Source: Actinocorallia sp039871655 (GTDB lineage: Bacteria > Actinomycetota > Actinomycetes > Streptosporangiales > Streptosporangiaceae). Taken from it: a stretch of 64,000 bases of DNA. Both the position numbers and the translations under genes were made by a program. The notes below the pieces were generated by a model. The model was not told the DNA's origin. It saw nothing but the letters and a program-made list of their open reading frames with translations, and made no database searches. The DNA lies in assembly GCF_039871655.1 (NCBI RefSeq), contig NZ_JBDPLZ010000009.1, positions 179,114 to 243,113 of the forward strand. The letters run 5' to 3'. Below, piece by piece: positions 1 through 11,736 of the stretch (position 1 is its first letter; the number at the start of each line of letters is the position of its first letter).

Positions 1-57
1 GGCTCGCGTCCCACGCCCGACGGCAAGGCCGTCTGGTTCGAACTGCCCCTCACCTGA
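1..57 (+). CDS. C-terminal end of an RsbW-like ATP-binding protein (partial)
   Basis: Only the last 18 codons are inside the window; the reading frame opens at base 1 and stops with TGA. The visible tail, GKAVWFELPL followed by one more residue, resembles the common C-terminal ending of actinobacterial HATPase (anti-sigma, RsbW/SpoIIAB-like) regulators. The ATP-binding boxes lie outside the window, so the assignment rests on this short tail alone. Confidence 0.45.
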   Translation, partial: GSRPTPDGKAVWFELPLT

Positions 58-66
58 GGCGGCGGG

Positions 67-738
67 CTACCCGCGGGCCCGCGCGTCCCGGACGGGGACC
101 GCGGCCAGATGCGCCCAGGTCTGGGTGAACCACAGCTCGCCCCCGATGACGCGGGGCTTGGCGCCGGTCTTCGGGCCGCCGTCGACCTCGGCGAGCAACA
201 CCTCGCGCAGCCGCTCGGCGATCCGCGGGTCGCGGGCGGCGGCCAGCCACGGCTCGGCGGGGCGCTCCACGGTGAGCAGGTCGAGCCGGGTGATGCGGGC
301 GCCGGCGGACTCGACCATCGCGATGAGGTCGCCGATCGGCGGGGTGGACCGGAAACTGGGATCCCGCACGCGTTCCAGGGCGTCCCGGTGGTCGCTGGAG
401 CAGTTGGTGCGGGCGAGCTCGGCCAGGACGATCCGCCCGGAGGAGCGGCAGACCCGCAACATCTCCCGGAGCGCGGCGGCCGGGTCCGTCATGCGCAGCA
501 GGGTGAACCGCGCGGTGACCAGCGAGAACTCGGCGTCGCGGTAGGGGAGCGCGACCGGGCCGGGCCCGGGCCCGGCGCCCAGGTCGACGGAGGTGAGCCG
601 CCCCACCCGCGGGGTGAGCGCCGAGGCCAGCGGGCTGGGCCCGTAGCACAGGTCCAGCGCCTCGTCGTGGGGGCGGGGCTCGGCGAAGTCGGCGAGCCTG
701 GTGAGGAAGGTGGAGAGGGTGCCCACGGCGCTCGGCAC
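67..738 (-). CDS. Class I SAM-dependent methyltransferase-like protein
   Basis: A protein of 223 aa with the layout of a small class I methyltransferase. A motif-I-like strand (ALDLCYG) lies near residues 25-32, an acidic post-motif near TSVDLGAG, and a typical helix-strand segment ALREMLRVCRSSGRIVLAEL follows a hydrophobic stretch. Motif I is degenerate, without a clear GxGxG, so activity is uncertain. I chose the GTG start at 738 because GGGAGG stands 7 nt upstream; an upstream ATG at 765 has no ribosome binding site. It converges on the partial ATPase gene. No substrate can be inferred. It may bind SAM weakly or act as a methyltransferase of the ubiE/Methyltransf_11 type. Confidence 0.65.
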   Translation of the reverse strand: MPSAVGTLSTFLTRLADFAEPRPHDEALDLCYGPSPLASALTPRVGRLTSVDLGAGPGPGPVALPYRDAEFSLVTARFTLLRMTDPAAALREMLRVCRSSGRIVLAELARTNCSSDHRDALERVRDPSFRSTPPIGDLIAMVESAGARITRLDLLTVERPAEPWLAAARDPRIAERLREVLLAEVDGGPKTGAKPRVIGGELWFTQTWAHLAAVPVRDARARG

Positions 739-811
739 GGCACTACCTCCCCTCGCAGTGGTCAATCAGATGAGACGACCGCGGGGCCCGGATGGTTCAC
801 CGCCCGGGGAA

Positions 812-970
812 TCAATTCATCGACTGGCCCCACAACGCCAGGACCACTATCACGAAGACGATGACGACCGCGCTGGTCGTGGGCGCGGGGAAGCGGAGGC
901 GTACGGCCGCCCACCGGATGCAGAAGGCGGCGAGGAGCGCGAGCAGTACGAGCGTGACGATCCCGTCCAT
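812..970 (-). CDS. Small two-helix membrane protein
   Basis: A 52-aa protein begins with ATG at 970, preceded by AAGGTG 5 nt upstream, and ends with TGA. It consists of two hydrophobic segments, IVTLVLLALLAAF (about residues 4-16) and AVVIVFVIVVLALW (about 34-47), linked by a short basic loop with several arginines. That pattern fits two transmembrane helices with the loop inside the cell. It stands alone between a methyltransferase on the same strand and a divergent thiolase. I do not recognise a family; the function is unknown. Hydrophobicity, the ribosome binding site and strong third-position G/C support a real gene. Confidence 0.6.
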   Translation of the reverse strand: MDGIVTLVLLALLAAFCIRWAAVRLRFPAPTTSAVVIVFVIVVLALWGQSMN

Positions 971-1182
971 GACGTCACCTTAGACGTTCTCGGCTCGGTG
1001 CCCGGCCGCGGAGCGGCTCTCGCGGGTCCGCGGCCGGGGCTGGACGTCGGCTCGGGTATTTTTCCGGTTGAGTGTGCAGGGTCACTCTTGGGTTGTCGTG
1101 TACCGAGGGGTAAGCTCAGGACAACCGAACCCCATTCGGTTTAATGGGACGGAACCCCACCCCTAGATTCTTTGGAGGCGTT

Positions 1183-2331
1183 GTGGCCGAGGCGTACATC
1201 GTCGGCGCGGTCCGTACCCCCGTCGGAAGCAGGAAGGGCGGCCTGGCCGGAGCTCACTCCGCCGACCTCGGCGCGCACGTTCTGAAGGCCCTCGTCGAGC
1301 GCACCGGGATCGACCCGGCCGCCGTCGAAGACGTGATCATGGGCTGTGTCTCGCAGGCCGGCATGCAGGCCCTGGACGTGGCCCGCACCGCGTGGCTGTC
1401 CGCGGGCCTGCCCGAGAGCGTGCCCGGCGTCACCATCGACCGCCAGTGCGGCTCCTCCCAGCAGGCCGTGCACTTCGCCGCCCAGGGTGTGCTGTCCGGC
1501 ACCCAGGACCTCGTCGTCGCGGCCGGCGTCGAGAACATGGCCGCCGTGCCGATGGGCTCGAACGTGCCGTTCGGCGCCGAGGGCCCCAAGGCCGGCATGC
1601 CCTACGGCGACGGCTGGGCCGAGCGCTACGGCATGCAGGAGATCTCCCAGTTCCGCGGCGCCGAGCTCATGGCCGAGAAGTGGGGCCTGAGCCGCGAGGA
1701 CCTCGAGGCGTTCGCCCTGGAGTCCAACATCCGCGCGGGCAAGGCCATCGAGGCCGGCTACTTCGACCGCGAGATCGCGCCGCTGAACGGCGTCGAGCGC
1801 GACGAGTGCGCCCGCCCCGACACCACCCTCGAGAAGATGGCGGGTCTCAAGCCGCTGCGCGAGGGCGGCCGGATCACCGCGGCCGTCTCCTCCCAGATCG
1901 CGGTCGGCGCGTCCGCGCTGCTCATCGCCTCCGAAGAAGCGGTGCGCACGCACAACCTGACCCCGCGCGCACGGATCCACACGCTGGCCCTGGCCGGCTC
2001 CGACCCGGTCTACATGCTGACCGGCCCGATCCCGGCGACCGAGAAGGCCCTCAAGAGGTCCGGCCTCAAGATGGACGACATCGACGTCACCGAGATCAAC
2101 GAGGCCTTCGCCCCGGTCGTCCTCGGCTGGCAGAAGGACCTGGGCGCCGACCCGGCCAAGGTCAACCCGAACGGCGGCGCCATCGCCCTGGGCCACCCGC
2201 TGGGCGCGACCGGCGGCATCCTGATGGCCAAGCTGCTGCACGAGCTGGAGCGCACCGGCGGCCGCTACGGCCTGCAGACGATGTGCGAGGGCGGCGGCCA
2301 GGCCAACGCCACCATCATCGAGCGCCTCTAA
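1183..2331 (+). CDS. Acetyl-CoA C-acyltransferase (thiolase)
   Basis: A thiolase of 382 aa, the usual length for the family, catalysing thiolytic cleavage of 3-ketoacyl-CoA or the reverse condensation of acyl-CoAs in the cytoplasm. The nucleophilic cysteine lies in TIDRQCGSSQQA (about residue 89), the GHPLGATGG block supplies the catalytic histidine, and CEGGGQANA near the C-terminus supplies the second cysteine. GTG at 1183 is chosen because GGAGG is just upstream; an in-frame ATG at 1144 lacks a site. The sequence looks like the degradative/steroid-type FadA group more than biosynthetic PhaA, but chain-length specificity cannot be read. No other beta-oxidation gene is adjacent. A GC-rich hairpin follows as likely terminator. 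Confidence 0.9.
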   Translation: MAEAYIVGAVRTPVGSRKGGLAGAHSADLGAHVLKALVERTGIDPAAVEDVIMGCVSQAGMQALDVARTAWLSAGLPESVPGVTIDRQCGSSQQAVHFAAQGVLSGTQDLVVAAGVENMAAVPMGSNVPFGAEGPKAGMPYGDGWAERYGMQEISQFRGAELMAEKWGLSREDLEAFALESNIRAGKAIEAGYFDREIAPLNGVERDECARPDTTLEKMAGLKPLREGGRITAAVSSQIAVGASALLIASEEAVRTHNLTPRARIHTLALAGSDPVYMLTGPIPATEKALKRSGLKMDDIDVTEINEAFAPVVLGWQKDLGADPAKVNPNGGAIALGHPLGATGGILMAKLLHELERTGGRYGLQTMCEGGGQANATIIERL

Positions 2332-2373
2332 GTACGGCGGGCCTCTCCGCGAGGAGGGCGCTGTCAGAGCAGA

Positions 2374-2406
2374 CGAGGGCCGCGGCGGATTCCGTCGCGG
2401 CCCTCG
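2374..2406 (+). terminator. Stem-loop terminator after the thiolase gene
   Basis: An inverted repeat with an 11-bp perfect stem (CGAGGGCCGCG and its complement) starts about 40 bases after the thiolase stop codon. It has no long T-run, which is usual for actinomycete terminators. Confidence 0.6.
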
Positions 2407-2498
2407 CCGCTTCCTCCTGGAATCCTCCGCGTCCTCGCGGAGCTTGGCGAAGCATGCCCCTGGCTTCACCGGAAGCTGGAAAAGACGTGGCTAGGGTC

Positions 2499-2678
2499 AT
2501 GGCCATGCCGACGAGCGACGACGTCCAGCACCCCGAACAGTCCTCCCAGAGCACCCCGGAACCGCAGGAGGCTCCCGCCCCGGAACCGGAGGCCGCCGTG
2601 AGGAGGCCGTCAGGCCGTCCCAAGAAGCGGCTCCCCATTCCGCCCCTGACGACCGCGCTGGACGAACCGTCCGTCTAG
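2499..2678 (+). CDS. Small proline-rich hypothetical protein
   Basis: An open frame of 59 codons begins with ATG at 2499 (a second ATG at 2505) and ends TAG. The product is rich in Pro, Glu and Gln in its first half and basic (SGRPKKRLPIPP) before the end LTTALDEPSV, so it is probably disordered. No good ribosome binding site is visible and I do not recognise a family. Strong third-position G/C and location between terminator and promoter regions make it plausible, but an intergenic open frame cannot be excluded. Confidence 0.35.
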   Translation: MAMPTSDDVQHPEQSSQSTPEPQEAPAPEPEAAVRRPSGRPKKRLPIPPLTTALDEPSV

Positions 2679-2731
2679 AGAATTGCGGAAACGGCTTGAC
2701 CTGACTTCACAGGCAGTGTTCGCTTTCTGTG

Positions 2732-3487
2732 ATGGAAGGCACGCGTGAACCGACGTTGATCGCCTCGGTGCGACGTGCGCTGCACCTCATGGAAACGGTG
2801 GCGGCGCACCCGTCGGGCGCGCCGGCCAAACAACTCGCGCGGGCCGCGGGGCTGCCGCTGGCCACGACCTACCACCTGCTGCGGACACTGGCCCACGAGG
2901 GTTACGCCACCAAGCTGCCCGACGGCTGCTGGGTGATCGGCGGTCGGCTCGAAGGCCTGTACGCGCGGGGCCGCACCCAGGTGACGCTGGCCCGGGTCCG
3001 TCCCGTCCTGGCCTCGCTGCGGGACGAGCTGGGCGTCGCCGCCTACTTCGCGGTCCACCGGGAGGGCGAGATCAGCCTGGTCGACGTCGTCGACGGGCCG
3101 CGGGAGCGCCGCGTGGACCTGTATGTCGGCTTCAACGAGGCCGCGCACGCCACCGCCATCGGCAAGTGCCTCCTGGGCCAGCTCGACGAGGCCGGAAGGC
3201 GCGAGCATCTGGCCCGCCACCCGATGCTCGACCTCACCCCGCATACCATCACCGACCGCAGGACGCTGGACCGGGGACTGGCCGGGCGCGACGGCCTCTG
3301 GCTGGACCGCGAGGAGTACACGCTCGGCACGGCCTGCGTCGCGGTCCCGGTGGCGGACGAGACGCGCGGGCTGACCGGCGCGCTGGCCGTCTCCTGCCGG
3401 GCGGAACGGCTGACCCGCGTGCGGGGCGCGGGAGGGCGGCTGCGCGAGGCCGCGGAGCGGATCGCCCGGGTCGCTGTACTGAGTTGA
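2732..3487 (+). CDS. IclR-family transcriptional regulator
   Basis: A 251-aa regulator with an N-terminal winged helix-turn-helix (about residues 8-70; the HTH includes GAPAKQLARAAGLPLATTYH) and a C-terminal IclR ligand-binding domain (about 75-250; ATAIGKCLLGQL and the late EYTLGTACVAVPV block are typical). It should bind DNA as a dimer or tetramer in response to a small molecule. A GTG at 2729 directly precedes the ATG at 2732, so either may be the start. No catabolic operon is adjacent, so the ligand and targets cannot be named; the neighbouring thiolase ends about 400 bp upstream and is a possible but unproven target. Confidence 0.9.
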   Translation: MEGTREPTLIASVRRALHLMETVAAHPSGAPAKQLARAAGLPLATTYHLLRTLAHEGYATKLPDGCWVIGGRLEGLYARGRTQVTLARVRPVLASLRDELGVAAYFAVHREGEISLVDVVDGPRERRVDLYVGFNEAAHATAIGKCLLGQLDEAGRREHLARHPMLDLTPHTITDRRTLDRGLAGRDGLWLDREEYTLGTACVAVPVADETRGLTGALAVSCRAERLTRVRGAGGRLREAAERIARVAVLS

Positions 3488-3556
3488 GATACCGGACTTC
3501 CGCCAGGAGGGGGTACCAGCCGGTAAACTCGCCCCGATTCCCGGAACCGAGCACGA

Positions 3557-4297
3557 GTGGAACCCATGTCTGAGAACTTCCAGCCGGTCCAGCCCGCGGC
3601 CGGCGAGGGCGCCCTGGAGAACCACCTCGGCGGCGACGAGGCGCGCAACTACCGCAAGTACGAGTACGACATGGTGGCGCCGCACGTCGGCCGTTCGCTG
3701 CTGGAGATCGGCTCCGGGCTCGGGCACTTCTCCGAGCAGTTCGCGGGCAGGCTGGACTACCTGGCCGTCAGCGACAACGACCCGTACTGCGTCGAGCAGC
3801 TGCGCAAGCGCTACGCCGAGGACCCCGACGTCGAGGTCCTGTCGCTGGCGCTGCCCGCGAAGGTGGGGATCCGGCAGAAGGTCGACACCGTCGTCATGAT
3901 GAACGTCCTGGAGCACATCGCCGAGGACGCGCAGGCGCTCAGGGACCTGGCCGCAGTGGTCGAGCCCGGCGGCCGCATCGTCATCTGGGTGCCCGGCTAC
4001 ATGCAGCTCTACGGGGACTTCGACCGCAAGGTCGGCCATGTCACCCGCTACACCCCCAAGACGCTGGGCGCCACCATCGCCGCGGCGGGCCTGGAGGCCG
4101 AGGTGCTCAAGCCCATCAACTTCCTGGGCGGCATCGCCTGGTGGGCGGCGGTGCGGCGGGGCGGCGTGGGCTACCCCGACCCCCGGCTGGTGAAGATCTA
4201 CGACCGGACCGTCATCCCGACCACCCGGTTCCTGGAGAAGCTCTTCCGCCCGCCGTTCGGCCAGACGGTCTTCGCCGTCGCGCGTGTGCCCGGATAG
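3557..4297 (+). CDS. Class I SAM-dependent methyltransferase
   Basis: A methyltransferase of about 246 aa with a clear motif I (LLEIGSGLGHFSE, near residues 48-60), an acidic strand-2 end (LAVSDNDPYC), motif II-like VDTVVMMNVLEHI and motif III (VEPGGRIVIWVPG). The fold and the NVLEHIAED block match Methyltransf_11/23 enzymes that act on small molecules or lipids. The N-terminal segment ENHLGGDEARNYRKYEYD resembles glycan- or lipid-linked methyltransferases. GTG at 3557 or ATG at 3566 may be the start; neither has a strong ribosome binding site. It follows the IclR gene by about 70 bp in the same direction and might be co-transcribed. Substrate unknown. Confidence 0.85.
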   Translation: MEPMSENFQPVQPAAGEGALENHLGGDEARNYRKYEYDMVAPHVGRSLLEIGSGLGHFSEQFAGRLDYLAVSDNDPYCVEQLRKRYAEDPDVEVLSLALPAKVGIRQKVDTVVMMNVLEHIAEDAQALRDLAAVVEPGGRIVIWVPGYMQLYGDFDRKVGHVTRYTPKTLGATIAAAGLEAEVLKPINFLGGIAWWAAVRRGGVGYPDPRLVKIYDRTVIPTTRFLEKLFRPPFGQTVFAVARVPG

Positions 4298-4601
4298 CCT
4301 TCCCCGGAAGTCCGGGCGCTGAAAATTCAGGTCGGCGTATCGGGAAGTCTCCCCATGTGACGGGTGCCTCCGGGCAGAGAATGAGGACGGCCGCGGAAAC
4401 GTCCTCTCGCCTCTCCGCCCCAGCGGGCGGGTGCACCCCGAGCAGGGCGCGTCCCGGCCAGCCACAAATTCCCGTGTGGTCCGACGGCCCGGTGGCGGGA
4501 GGGCGGAGAGGGTCCTCCGGCCACCGGGTCCGGCTGTCCGGCGTGATCGCTGACGGCGATAATCGCTGGGCGGAACCCGGGTCTCCTGTCATGCTGGACA
4601 T
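4298..4601. other. Intergenic stretch without a recognisable gene
   Basis: About 300 bases between the methyltransferase and the first LAL regulator. Open frames here lack ribosome binding sites and coding-like codon bias. The region presumably holds the promoter for the LAL gene, but I see no clear operator or riboswitch. Confidence 0.5.
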
Positions 4602-7349
4602 ATGCCCCCCGCCCTACCGCTGATCGGCCGGACCGAGGAGCTGACACGCCTGCACGAGGCGTTCGGACGGCTGCCCGGGGCCGTGCTGGTGGGCGGCGAG
4701 GCGGGTATCGGCAAGACCCGGCTGGTCCGTGAGTTCACCGCGGGCCGCGGTGCCGCCCGGGTGCTGACCGGCGGCTGCGTGGAGCTGTCGGCCGAGCTGC
4801 TGCCGTTCGCTCCCTTCACCGCCGCGCTGCGCGGGCTGGTGCGGGAGTTCGGGGCGGACGGAGTCGGGGAGCTGCTGCCCGGCGCCAGGGGCCTGTCCCG
4901 GCTGCTGCCGGAGCTCGGCGATCCCGACGAGTCCCCCGTGGACGAGGCGCGCGCCCTGCTGTTCGAGCTGGTGCTGAGCCTGCTGGACCGGCTGGCGGAG
5001 CGCGAACCCCTGGTCCTGGTGATCGAGGACGCGCACTGGGCCGACCGCTCCAGCCGCGACCTGCTGGACTTCCTCATCCGCAACCTGGCCGGCTCGGTAC
5101 TGGTGCTCGTCACCTACCGCAGCGAGGCGCTGCACCGCGACCATCCGCTGCGTCCGCTGCTGGCCGAGCTCGACCGGGTGGACCGGGTGGAACGGCTGGA
5201 GCTGCGCAGGCTCACTCCGGCGGAGACGGCGCAGATGCTCGGCGAGCGGGCCGACGCCGGCCGCGCACGGGAGGTGTTCCGGCGCAGCGAGGGCAATCCG
5301 CTGTTCGTTGAGGCGCTGGCAGGGGAGGAGACGGCGGAGCTGCCGGAGTCGCTGCGCGACCTGGTGCTGGCCGGGGTACGGCGGCTGCCCGACACGTCGC
5401 AGCATGTGCTGCGGGTCGCGGCGGTGGGCGGACAGTACCCGGATGAGGGGCTGCTGGAGGCCGTGACAGGGCTCGACGGCGCCGCGCTCGACGACGCGTT
5501 GCGCCCCGCCGTCGCGGCGAACGTCCTGGCGGTGGACGGCGAGGGCTATGCCTTCCGGCACGCGCTGATCTGCGAGGCGGTCCGGGAGGACCTGCTGCCG
5601 GGGGAGCTGAGGCGGCTGCACCTGGCCTACGCCCGGACCCTGGAGGAGCAGCCGTGGCTGGTGCCGCCGGGACGGGCCACGGCCGGGCTGGCCCACCACT
5701 GGTACGCCGCGCGGGACCTCCCTCGCGCACTGGAGAGCGCGTGGGCCGCCTCGGGAGAGGCCATGAAGTCGGCGGCGTACGCCGAGGCGCTCGCGCTGTC
5801 CGAACGGGTGCTGGAACTGTCCGGGCGGGTGCCCTCGGGGCTCGACCGGGGCGAGGTCCTGCTACGGGCGGTGACCGCCGCGGAACTGGCGGGTGAGCTC
5901 GATCGGGGGATCGAACTGGCGTCGGCCGCGCTGGAGCACGTGGCGGACCCTGCGGCGCGGACGGGGCTGCTCAGCTGCCGGGGCCGGATGCGGTTGCACC
6001 TGCACCGCGCCGAGGGAGTGCAGGACCTGCGGGACGCGGTCGCGCTGCTGCCCGAGCATCCGCCGACCGCGGCCCGGGCCAGAGCGCTGGCGGCTCTCGC
6101 CAAGTACCTGCACAAGATCCCCGACACCATGGCGGAGACGCGGAAGGCGGCGCTGGACGCGGTGCGGGTGTCCCGCCTGGCGGACGACGCGACCGCGCAG
6201 GCCAGCGCGCTGATGACCCTGTCTCTGGGCGAGGGGCTGGCGGACGACGAGCGGTTCGCGCTACTAGACGAGGTCGAGCCGCTGCTGGAGCGTTGTGAGG
6301 ACTACAACGAGGTGCTCCGGCACAAGCTGACCATCTCGCACGTGCTGGAGGGTGAGGGGCGGCACGAGGAGGCCCACCGGGTCGCCCGAGCTGGGCAGGA
6401 GGAGGCCTTCGCTCGCGGGCTCGGCCGCATCATGGGCACCATCCTCGCCTACAACGCCGCCGAGCCGCTGGTCTCCCTGGGCCGCTGGGACGAGGCGCTG
6501 CGGATCATCGAGAACGTGACCGAGCGGCTTCCGCTCAACCGGCACCTGGGCAGCCTGCGCGCGTTGGCGGGGGAGATCCATGTGGCGCGGGGCGACCTGG
6601 AGCGGGCGGAGGCCGATCTGGGCTTCGCCCGGTCGGTGGTCCGGCGGGGCCCGGTGCGCCGAGCCGAGGACCTCTTCGCGGTGCTCCGCCTGGAGGTCGC
6701 CCTGCGGCTGGCACAGGGAGAACCGGGACGGGCGCTGGAGGCGGCCGAACCGCTGCTGGAGCCGGGGGAGATGGCGGACGGCGCGCGTTATGCCTGGCCG
6801 GTGCTGATGCTGGTGGCGCGTGCCTGCCGGGACGAGGCGGAGTCGGCGCCCTATCTGAAGCAGGCCGAGGGACTGGACGTGCTGGGGCCGGTCATGGCCG
6901 CGCAGCGGCTCGCCTTCGAGGCCGAGTGCGCTCCGATCACGGGTTTCGGCCCGTCCTGGGGGGAGGTGGCCGAGGCCTGGCGGGAGATCGGCCAGCCCTA
7001 CCGGGAGGCCTACGCCCTGCTGCGCGCGGCTCCGGAGGACCGGAGGCTCGCGGCCGGGCGGCTGGAGCGGGCCCGGAGGCTGGCCGCGGACCTGGACGCG
7101 GCTCCGCTGCTGGCAGGGATCGAGGAGGTGCGTTCCCGGCTGGGCGGCGCGACGGCGGTGCGCGGGCTGACCGCGCGGGAGGTCGAGGTCCTGCGGGAGC
7201 TGTCCGAGGGCCGGGCCAACCGGGAGATAGCACGGTCGCTGTCCATCTCGGCCAAGACGGTCAGCGTGCACGTGAGCAACATCCTGGGCAAGCTCGGGGT
7301 CTCCTCCCGGGGCGAGGCCGCGGCGGTCGCGCGGAGGCTGGGGTTGTGA
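4602..7349 (+). CDS. LAL-type LuxR-family ATP-binding transcriptional regulator
   Basis: A 915-aa large ATP-binding regulator of the LuxR family (MalT/LAL group). Order: N-terminal AAA/NACHT-like ATPase with Walker A GGEAGIGKT at residues 31-39 and Walker B LVLVIEDAHWAD near 140-150, a long central helical-repeat region (TPR-like, about 350-830), and a C-terminal LuxR HTH (about 850-910; LTAREVEVLRELSEG ... SAKTVSVHVSNILGKL). Such proteins activate transcription after nucleotide and inducer binding. ATG at 4602 lies at the start of homology; no strong ribosome binding site is seen. A paralogue follows immediately in the same direction, but no biosynthetic gene cluster is adjacent. Confidence 0.92.
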   Translation: MPPALPLIGRTEELTRLHEAFGRLPGAVLVGGEAGIGKTRLVREFTAGRGAARVLTGGCVELSAELLPFAPFTAALRGLVREFGADGVGELLPGARGLSRLLPELGDPDESPVDEARALLFELVLSLLDRLAEREPLVLVIEDAHWADRSSRDLLDFLIRNLAGSVLVLVTYRSEALHRDHPLRPLLAELDRVDRVERLELRRLTPAETAQMLGERADAGRAREVFRRSEGNPLFVEALAGEETAELPESLRDLVLAGVRRLPDTSQHVLRVAAVGGQYPDEGLLEAVTGLDGAALDDALRPAVAANVLAVDGEGYAFRHALICEAVREDLLPGELRRLHLAYARTLEEQPWLVPPGRATAGLAHHWYAARDLPRALESAWAASGEAMKSAAYAEALALSERVLELSGRVPSGLDRGEVLLRAVTAAELAGELDRGIELASAALEHVADPAARTGLLSCRGRMRLHLHRAEGVQDLRDAVALLPEHPPTAARARALAALAKYLHKIPDTMAETRKAALDAVRVSRLADDATAQASALMTLSLGEGLADDERFALLDEVEPLLERCEDYNEVLRHKLTISHVLEGEGRHEEAHRVARAGQEEAFARGLGRIMGTILAYNAAEPLVSLGRWDEALRIIENVTERLPLNRHLGSLRALAGEIHVARGDLERAEADLGFARSVVRRGPVRRAEDLFAVLRLEVALRLAQGEPGRALEAAEPLLEPGEMADGARYAWPVLMLVARACRDEAESAPYLKQAEGLDVLGPVMAAQRLAFEAECAPITGFGPSWGEVAEAWREIGQPYREAYALLRAAPEDRRLAAGRLERARRLAADLDAAPLLAGIEEVRSRLGGATAVRGLTAREVEVLRELSEGRANREIARSLSISAKTVSVHVSNILGKLGVSSRGEAAAVARRLGL

Positions 7350-7383
7350 GGGCGCGGCCGGACCGCGAGGACCATCGGGAGAA

Positions 7384-10299
<2,916 letters not shown>

Positions 10300-10448
10300 G
10301 CGACCCTTCTTAGTCCCTCCGCCCCCGTCTTAGGCCGCACGACCAGGCGATCCGCGGGGTGAATAAGGCATCTGCCTCATGCGCCGGCCGGGGTCTTAGC
10401 GCGAGATTGAAGGTGTCGGAAGCGGCGTCGAGGAAAGCCGAGGACACC

Positions 10449-10619
10449 ATGCTGCACCACGATTTCACCAGAGCGGTCATGAAGGACCGGGTCTCGCGGT
10501 TCCAGGAGGAGGCCGACCGGGAGGAGCAGGAACGCACGGAGGACTCCGGACGTTCTCAGGAGACCAAGAGCAAGTCGGGTCTTCTCCGGGTGGTGAGGTC
10601 ATTACTCCCGGCCCGGTAG
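10449..10619 (+). CDS. Small charged hypothetical protein
   Basis: A 56-aa product starting at ATG 10449 with GAGGA about 15 nt upstream. The middle is strongly charged (DRVSRFQEEADREEQERTEDS, a likely helix) and the end is basic and hydrophobic (SGLLRVVRSLLPAR), an amphipathic tail. Similar short proteins are common downstream of actinomycete regulators, but I cannot name a family. A strong bidirectional terminator follows directly after the stop codon, supporting that this is an expressed gene. Confidence 0.5.
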   Translation: MLHHDFTRAVMKDRVSRFQEEADREEQERTEDSGRSQETKSKSGLLRVVRSLLPAR

Positions 10620-10620
10620 G

Positions 10621-10669
10621 CGAAGACGGGGTTCACGCCGTGTCCCAGACGGCGTGAACCCCGTCTTCG
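10621..10669. terminator. Strong bidirectional terminator
   Basis: A perfect 21-bp stem (10621-10641 with 10649-10669) closes a 7-base loop GTCCCAG. It sits between the small charged gene on the plus strand and the convergent hydroxylase gene on the minus strand, so it can serve both. Confidence 0.85.
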
Positions 10670-10687
10670 TGTTCGCGGGCCCGCGGC

Positions 10688-11566
10688 TCAGACGCTCAGG
10701 GCCGCGATCGAGTCGTCGTCGCACGCCTCCCAGAAACCGCCCACGACGTCCTCCAGCTGCCCCAGGGACTCGGCGAGGAACAGGCGGGTCTGGTACTTGG
10801 TGATGTCGTAGTCGGTGAGGCCCATCGCATGGACGTCCAGCGGGCGGATGTCCATGGAGCGGAACTCCTCGATCTCCCCGTAGGAGGAGAGGATGCCGGC
10901 CCCGTAGGCCTTGGGCTCGCCGTCCTCCAGCAGCACCCCGAACTCCAGGGTGAACCAGAAGATCCTGGAGACGAACTCCAGGGCCTGCCTGCCCTCCACC
11001 CGCCGGGCCGCCCGCCCCGCCGCCCGGTACAGGGCGGCGAACCGGTCGGAGGCCAGGGCGTTGGCGTGGCCGATGACCTCGTGGATGACGTCGGGCTCAG
11101 GGGTGTAGAGCGGCATGCTGTGGTGCCGCAGGTACTGGGTGGAGTGGAAGTAGCCGTCGGACAGGGAGCCGTAGAACTCCCGCAGCGGCACCAGCCCGGC
11201 GGCGGGCAGATAGCGGAAGCCGGTCAGGGGGCGCAGCATCTCGGAGACCTCCTGCAGCTGCGGGACCCTGTCGGCCGGGAGTCCCAGGCGCTCCTTGGCG
11301 TCCAGGAACTCGCGGGCCGCGTGACGCCGGTGCTTGGCCGCCAGCTCCGCCGAGACCAGCCGCCACACCTCCTGCTCCTCCTCGGTGTAGGCGACCTCGG
11401 GGACGGGGTCGCCGCGCCCGTGCCCGACGGCCAGCTCCGCGATCAGATTGCGCCGCTCCCGGTAGACCGGGTCGGCGAAGCCGGGGTGGTCCCGGGCCAG
11501 ACTCACCGTCACCCTGCCGTGCTCGTCCTCGTCGACGGGCGAGAAGTACTGGGCTTCCTCGAACAT
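10688..11566 (-). CDS. phhA: Phenylalanine 4-monooxygenase-like aromatic amino acid hydroxylase
   Basis: A 292-aa single-domain member of the tetrahydrobiopterin- and iron-dependent aromatic amino acid hydroxylases, converting phenylalanine to tyrosine (possibly another aromatic amino acid). The iron-binding histidines lie in PDVIHEVIGHAN (about residues 158-169), with the third ligand glutamate expected in the following helices; YLRHHSMPLYTPEPD precedes it as in the family. The ATG at 11566 is chosen because GAGGAGG lies 8 nt upstream. It lacks the regulatory ACT domain of animal enzymes, as bacterial forms do. It is transcribed divergently from deoC. No pterin-recycling dehydratase (phhB) is adjacent. 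Confidence 0.88.
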   Translation of the reverse strand: MFEEAQYFSPVDEDEHGRVTVSLARDHPGFADPVYRERRNLIAELAVGHGRGDPVPEVAYTEEEQEVWRLVSAELAAKHRRHAAREFLDAKERLGLPADRVPQLQEVSEMLRPLTGFRYLPAAGLVPLREFYGSLSDGYFHSTQYLRHHSMPLYTPEPDVIHEVIGHANALASDRFAALYRAAGRAARRVEGRQALEFVSRIFWFTLEFGVLLEDGEPKAYGAGILSSYGEIEEFRSMDIRPLDVHAMGLTDYDITKYQTRLFLAESLGQLEDVVGGFWEACDDDSIAALSV

Positions 11567-11736
11567 GTCCGCGCCTCCTCGTCGAAGCGTCGTCCTGTCC
11601 TTCCAATGTGCCCGCTCCACGCTTGATCGAGCAAGGGCGGGAAGTTTGGTGAAACGGACAAAGGGTGACGGCTCGGCCCCCGGTGGGTTGTCGCTATGTC
11701 CCAGTTCAGGGGATGCGTTTGGTAGGTGCGCATGCC

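Noticed and set aside
2675..4465. A 596-codon minus-strand open frame covering the IclR and methyltransferase genes.
   Set aside because: It is antisense to two clear genes and has the Arg/Gly/Asp-rich composition of a shadow frame in high-GC DNA.
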